From the NCBI GenBank assembly GCA_026195755.1, contig JAPHRL010000291.1, forward strand, positions 1 through 9,181: 9,181 bases of DNA, read 5' to 3'. Below, piece by piece: positions 7,258 to 9,181 of the stretch; the first letter of the stretch is position 1, and the number at the start of each line of letters is the position of its first letter. Source of the stretch: Kangiella sp. (lineage in GTDB: Bacteria > Pseudomonadota > Gammaproteobacteria > Enterobacterales > Kangiellaceae). Under the pieces are notes generated by a model, which saw only the letters and a program-made list of their open reading frames with translations, searched no databases and had not been told where the DNA came from. A program made the position numbers and the translations under genes.

Positions 7258-8016
7258 TTACTGCAAGCGTGCTGCGGCATCAAGACGAATGGTTGAGCCA
7301 TTTAAGTATTGGTTTTCAAACACTTGCTCCACAGTCAAGGCAAACTCAGAAGGTTTACCAAAGCGTGAAGGATTAGGGATACCGGCTGCGATCTGCTCAC
7401 AGATTTCAGGAGTAATCTTTTCCATCATCGGTGTTTCAAATACACCTGGAGCGATAGCCATCACTCGAACATTGATACGGGCAAATTCGCGAGCTAAGGG
7501 TAAGACCATACCAACAATTGCAGATTTGGTTGCAGAATAGGCTGTCTGACCAATCTGGCCTTCATAAGCTGCAATCGATGCGGTATGAATAATGACGCCA
7601 CGCTCACCATCTACCGGTTCGTTATTTTGCATGTGACGCGAAGCGGCGCGCGTCAACAGAAAGCTGCCGACCAAATTAATATTGACGACATTTTGAAAAT
7701 ATTCAGCAGGCATTGGGCCTTTTTTACTGTGTATAAGGCCAGCACCTAGTACGCCCGCGCAACCTACTGCTAAATTGATACCACCCATAAATTCTGCGGC
7801 CTTGTCTGCTGCTGCATCAACATCTTTCTCATTACTGATATCGGTTTTAACAAACATAGCATCGCTACCTAGTTCCTGGGCGGCTTTTTGACCTTGCTCT
7901 TCATTAATATCAAGCAGAACGACTTTTCCGCCTTTCTCTACGATGTTTTTTGCGGTTGCAAAGCCCAGTCCTGAAGCTCCGCCACTGATGATTGCTTTCG
8001 ATTGATTGAGTTGCAT
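7258..8016 (-). CDS. Short-chain dehydrogenase, 3-hydroxyacyl-CoA dehydrogenase type II-like
   Basis: This is a 252-residue classical short-chain dehydrogenase/reductase, complete and of normal length. It has the Rossmann motif SGGASGLG (11-18), Asp36 at the end of strand beta-2 (predicts NAD rather than NADP), Asp59 in the TDI segment, and the active-site tetrad Asn114, Ser147, Tyr160 and Lys164 (YSATK), followed by the PG motif at 190-191. Overall style (MQLNQSKAIISGGASGLG start, IAPGVFETPMM, LDAAARLQ end) is closest to HSD10-type 3-hydroxyacyl-CoA or 2-methyl-3-hydroxybutyryl-CoA dehydrogenases. These act in fatty-acid beta-oxidation and isoleucine breakdown in the cytoplasm. The exact substrate is inference, because this superfamily is promiscuous. 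The usual NNAG or NCAG motif reads GCAG (85-88). The Shine-Dalgarno is weak (GAGAAAA). The gene follows batD on the same strand after 92 bases and has its own likely promoter. Confidence 0.92.
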   Translation of the reverse strand: MQLNQSKAIISGGASGLGFATAKNIVEKGGKVVLLDINEEQGQKAAQELGSDAMFVKTDISNEKDVDAAADKAAEFMGGINLAVGCAGVLGAGLIHSKKGPMPAEYFQNVVNINLVGSFLLTRAASRHMQNNEPVDGERGVIIHTASIAAYEGQIGQTAYSATKSAIVGMVLPLAREFARINVRVMAIAPGVFETPMMEKITPEICEQIAAGIPNPSRFGKPSEFALTVEQVFENQYLNGSTIRLDAAARLQ

Positions 8017-8043
8017 AGTGTTTTCTCATGACCAAAAAAGGGC

Positions 8044-8072
8044 ATTGTAGCAACAGTCGACCTGAGTGCCAA
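8044..8072 (-). promoter_or_regulatory. Sigma-70 promoter of the short-chain dehydrogenase gene
   Basis: On the minus strand, TTGGCA (8072-8067) and TACAAT (8049-8044) each match consensus at five of six bases, with an ideal 17-base spacer. A TG one base before the -10 makes it an extended -10 as well. Transcription would start near 8037, about 20 bases before the start codon at 8016. This is the best promoter in the window and suggests the dehydrogenase is expressed independently of batD. Confidence 0.68.
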
Positions 8073-8090
8073 TTGGGTTGACTGTTGCTA
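8048..8090. repeat. 15-bp inverted repeat enclosing the -35 element
   Basis: Arms 8048-8062 and 8076-8090 are inverted copies of TAGCAACAGTCRACC, matching at 14 of 15 bases, with 13 bases between them. The gap holds the -35 hexamer of the dehydrogenase promoter (8067-8072), and the left arm overlaps the -10 by two bases. It could be a transcriptional operator, or an RNA hairpin ending batD transcripts on the minus strand. As a terminator it is imperfect: the T run (six T, from CCCTTTTTT near 8040-8035) begins about seven bases past the stem rather than directly after it. Confidence 0.72.
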
Positions 8091-8108
8091 TTAGAGGAGG
8101 AGTGGAGT

Positions 8109-9181
8109 TTAGGAATAAAGTTTTGGTAACCCCTGTTCTGTATCACGACCTTCTGGCTTTGGTAAATATTTTAGTGCTTGGGCCAATGCCTGTCCCTGCC
8201 ATGCAGGAGAGCTAGCAGAAGAGTAAAGCACTTCTTGTAGTTTTTCTAATTGTTCAGAAAGCTCAGAGTGCTTAACTGTCTGTTTAAGTTGGTTGAGGTT
8301 CTTAATCTGATTTAAATGTGGTTGATTACGACACCACTGCAACAATAGCTGTTGGGCAAGCTGTGGGTTATTGTTTCTACAGGCTTTATCAACTTCAGAA
8401 AGGCTGGCTTTCAATGTTTGTTCGGTTTTACTAAGAGTGTTACTAAGGTTGCTATGATCACTAACCTTGTATTTGGGTTTGGTAAAGCGCCAAAGGATAA
8501 GCGTTAATAACCATAGGGCCGCCAAGACAATGCTGGTGATTTGCCAGAGGTTCAGGCCGTCTTGTTCAGCTGTATTCTGGATCGGGGTTTGCTCCATCGA
8601 TTGTGGCGAACCGGAATCATTATCCAGGTTTTTAGAAACAACTGGTTGAGTGGGGGCGGACTGATCAGATTGTTCCCTAGCCATAACATCAATGGTCATA
8701 GCAGGTAATACTGCATAATCCTGTTGGTTGGTAATGGTATTCCACCAAGGAAGACGAAGTTCTGGAATAGTAACTTGACCAGCTTTGCTTGGAACGATGG
8801 CTATTTTTTCTATGTGATGGCTGGTGACACCTAATCGATTAAACAGTTGTTGATAGACGGGGCTATCGCGATAAATTTTAGCGCCCTCGACTTCAGGGAA
8901 GGCAATGTTCGGCAGTTGAGTTTGCAGTAACCCGGTGCCTTTGACCTTAAATTCTAAGGTGGCTGGAGTACCGACTGTGAACGTCTGGCTGCTCGGCTGC
9001 CAGTTGGCTTCTAATTTCAAATTGGTTGCTGGTATCCAGGGTTCTTCTGCTGTAGCCGGTTTCGGTTTTACCTTTACTTTATATTGGGAAGTACTTAAAG
9101 AAAGAGGCTTAGTTCGACTTAACCCCCATGGATTTGATGATTGGCTTTCATCCAAAACCGTTGCCGTGTAAGTCATCGGCT
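8109..9181 (-). CDS. batD: BatD-family protein, C-terminal part (continues beyond the window)
   Basis: BatD proteins are membrane-anchored periplasmic proteins of the Bat (Bacteroides aerotolerance-type) cluster, usually next to MoxR and VWA-domain BatA/BatB genes; their molecular role is poorly defined. About 357 residues are visible. The frame runs off the right edge, so the Met codon at 9176-9174 is internal and not the start; full-length BatD proteins are usually 500-600 residues. Numbered from that Met, a beta-rich Ig-like region (about 1-165) contains family-like elements: KVKPKP then WIPATNLKLEANW, FTVGTPATLEFKVKGTGL, LPNIAFPEVEGAKIYRD, and IPELRLPWWN. A polar linker (165-210) follows, then one membrane helix (213-230, TSIVLAALWLLTLILW) and a cytoplasmic helical tail rich in Gln, Leu and Lys (240-355). 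The rest of a bat operon would be expected to the right. It ends at TAA, 92 bases before the dehydrogenase start. Confidence 0.85.
   Translation of the reverse strand, partial: PMTYTATVLDESQSSNPWGLSRTKPLSLSTSQYKVKVKPKPATAEEPWIPATNLKLEANWQPSSQTFTVGTPATLEFKVKGTGLLQTQLPNIAFPEVEGAKIYRDSPVYQQLFNRLGVTSHHIEKIAIVPSKAGQVTIPELRLPWWNTITNQQDYAVLPAMTIDVMAREQSDQSAPTQPVVSKNLDNDSGSPQSMEQTPIQNTAEQDGLNLWQITSIVLAALWLLTLILWRFTKPKYKVSDHSNLSNTLSKTEQTLKASLSEVDKACRNNNPQLAQQLLLQWCRNQPHLNQIKNLNQLKQTVKHSELSEQLEKLQEVLYSSASSPAWQGQALAQALKYLPKPEGRDTEQGLPKLYS

Noticed and set aside
7910..8146. A 78-residue minus-strand frame overlapping the batD end and dehydrogenase start.
   Set aside because: It overlaps two well-supported genes out of frame and has no family-like sequence. 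The dehydrogenase frame explains this stretch.
1..9181. CRISPR arrays, tRNA or rRNA genes, insertion sequences, phage genes or a defence system.
   Set aside because: I saw no regularly spaced repeats, cloverleaf sequences, transposase-like proteins or paired terminal repeats. Except for the first 258 bases, the region is ordinary housekeeping DNA.

Overview
The window is mostly ordinary chromosomal sequence from a gammaproteobacterium. The indicators are a roughly 1,600-residue NAD-dependent glutamate dehydrogenase of the GdhB type, a BatD-family protein, a short-chain dehydrogenase of the 3-hydroxyacyl-CoA dehydrogenase type II kind, and mid-40s percent GC with E. coli-like promoter and terminator signals. 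The overall impression is of a marine, amino-acid-using lineage such as Kangiella, but that genus guess is from memory of protein style only.

Layout: (1) Positions 1 to about 258 are different DNA. They are about 29% GC by hand count over 1-240 and encode, on the minus strand, the middle of a ROK-family sugar kinase or repressor in low-GC Firmicutes/Fusobacteria style. (2) From about 258 to 1805 on the plus strand lies the C-terminal two thirds of an RND/MMPL-type inner-membrane exporter whose N-terminal part is missing. (3) After a terminator-like hairpin and a possible promoter, 1958-6796 encodes a complete large NAD-glutamate dehydrogenase, followed by a textbook terminator. (4) A small acidic protein of unknown function (6962-7204, plus) has its own ribosome binding site and a candidate extended -10 promoter. 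(5) Convergent to it, on the minus strand, are the short-chain dehydrogenase (7258-8016) and, upstream of that gene, the C-terminal part of batD (8109 to the window edge).

The genes do not form one pathway. Glutamate dehydrogenase feeds glutamate carbon into the TCA cycle, and the short-chain dehydrogenase probably acts in acyl-CoA or branched-chain amino-acid breakdown, so both fit catabolic metabolism. The exporter and BatD are envelope proteins.

The observation most worth checking is the abrupt join near 250-265, where two unrelated genes of different base composition are each cut off at the same point. I read this as a probable assembly chimera or contamination rather than biology. The second is a near-perfect 15-bp inverted repeat between batD and the dehydrogenase gene that encloses the -35 element of a good sigma-70 promoter. 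I found no convincing novel multi-gene system.
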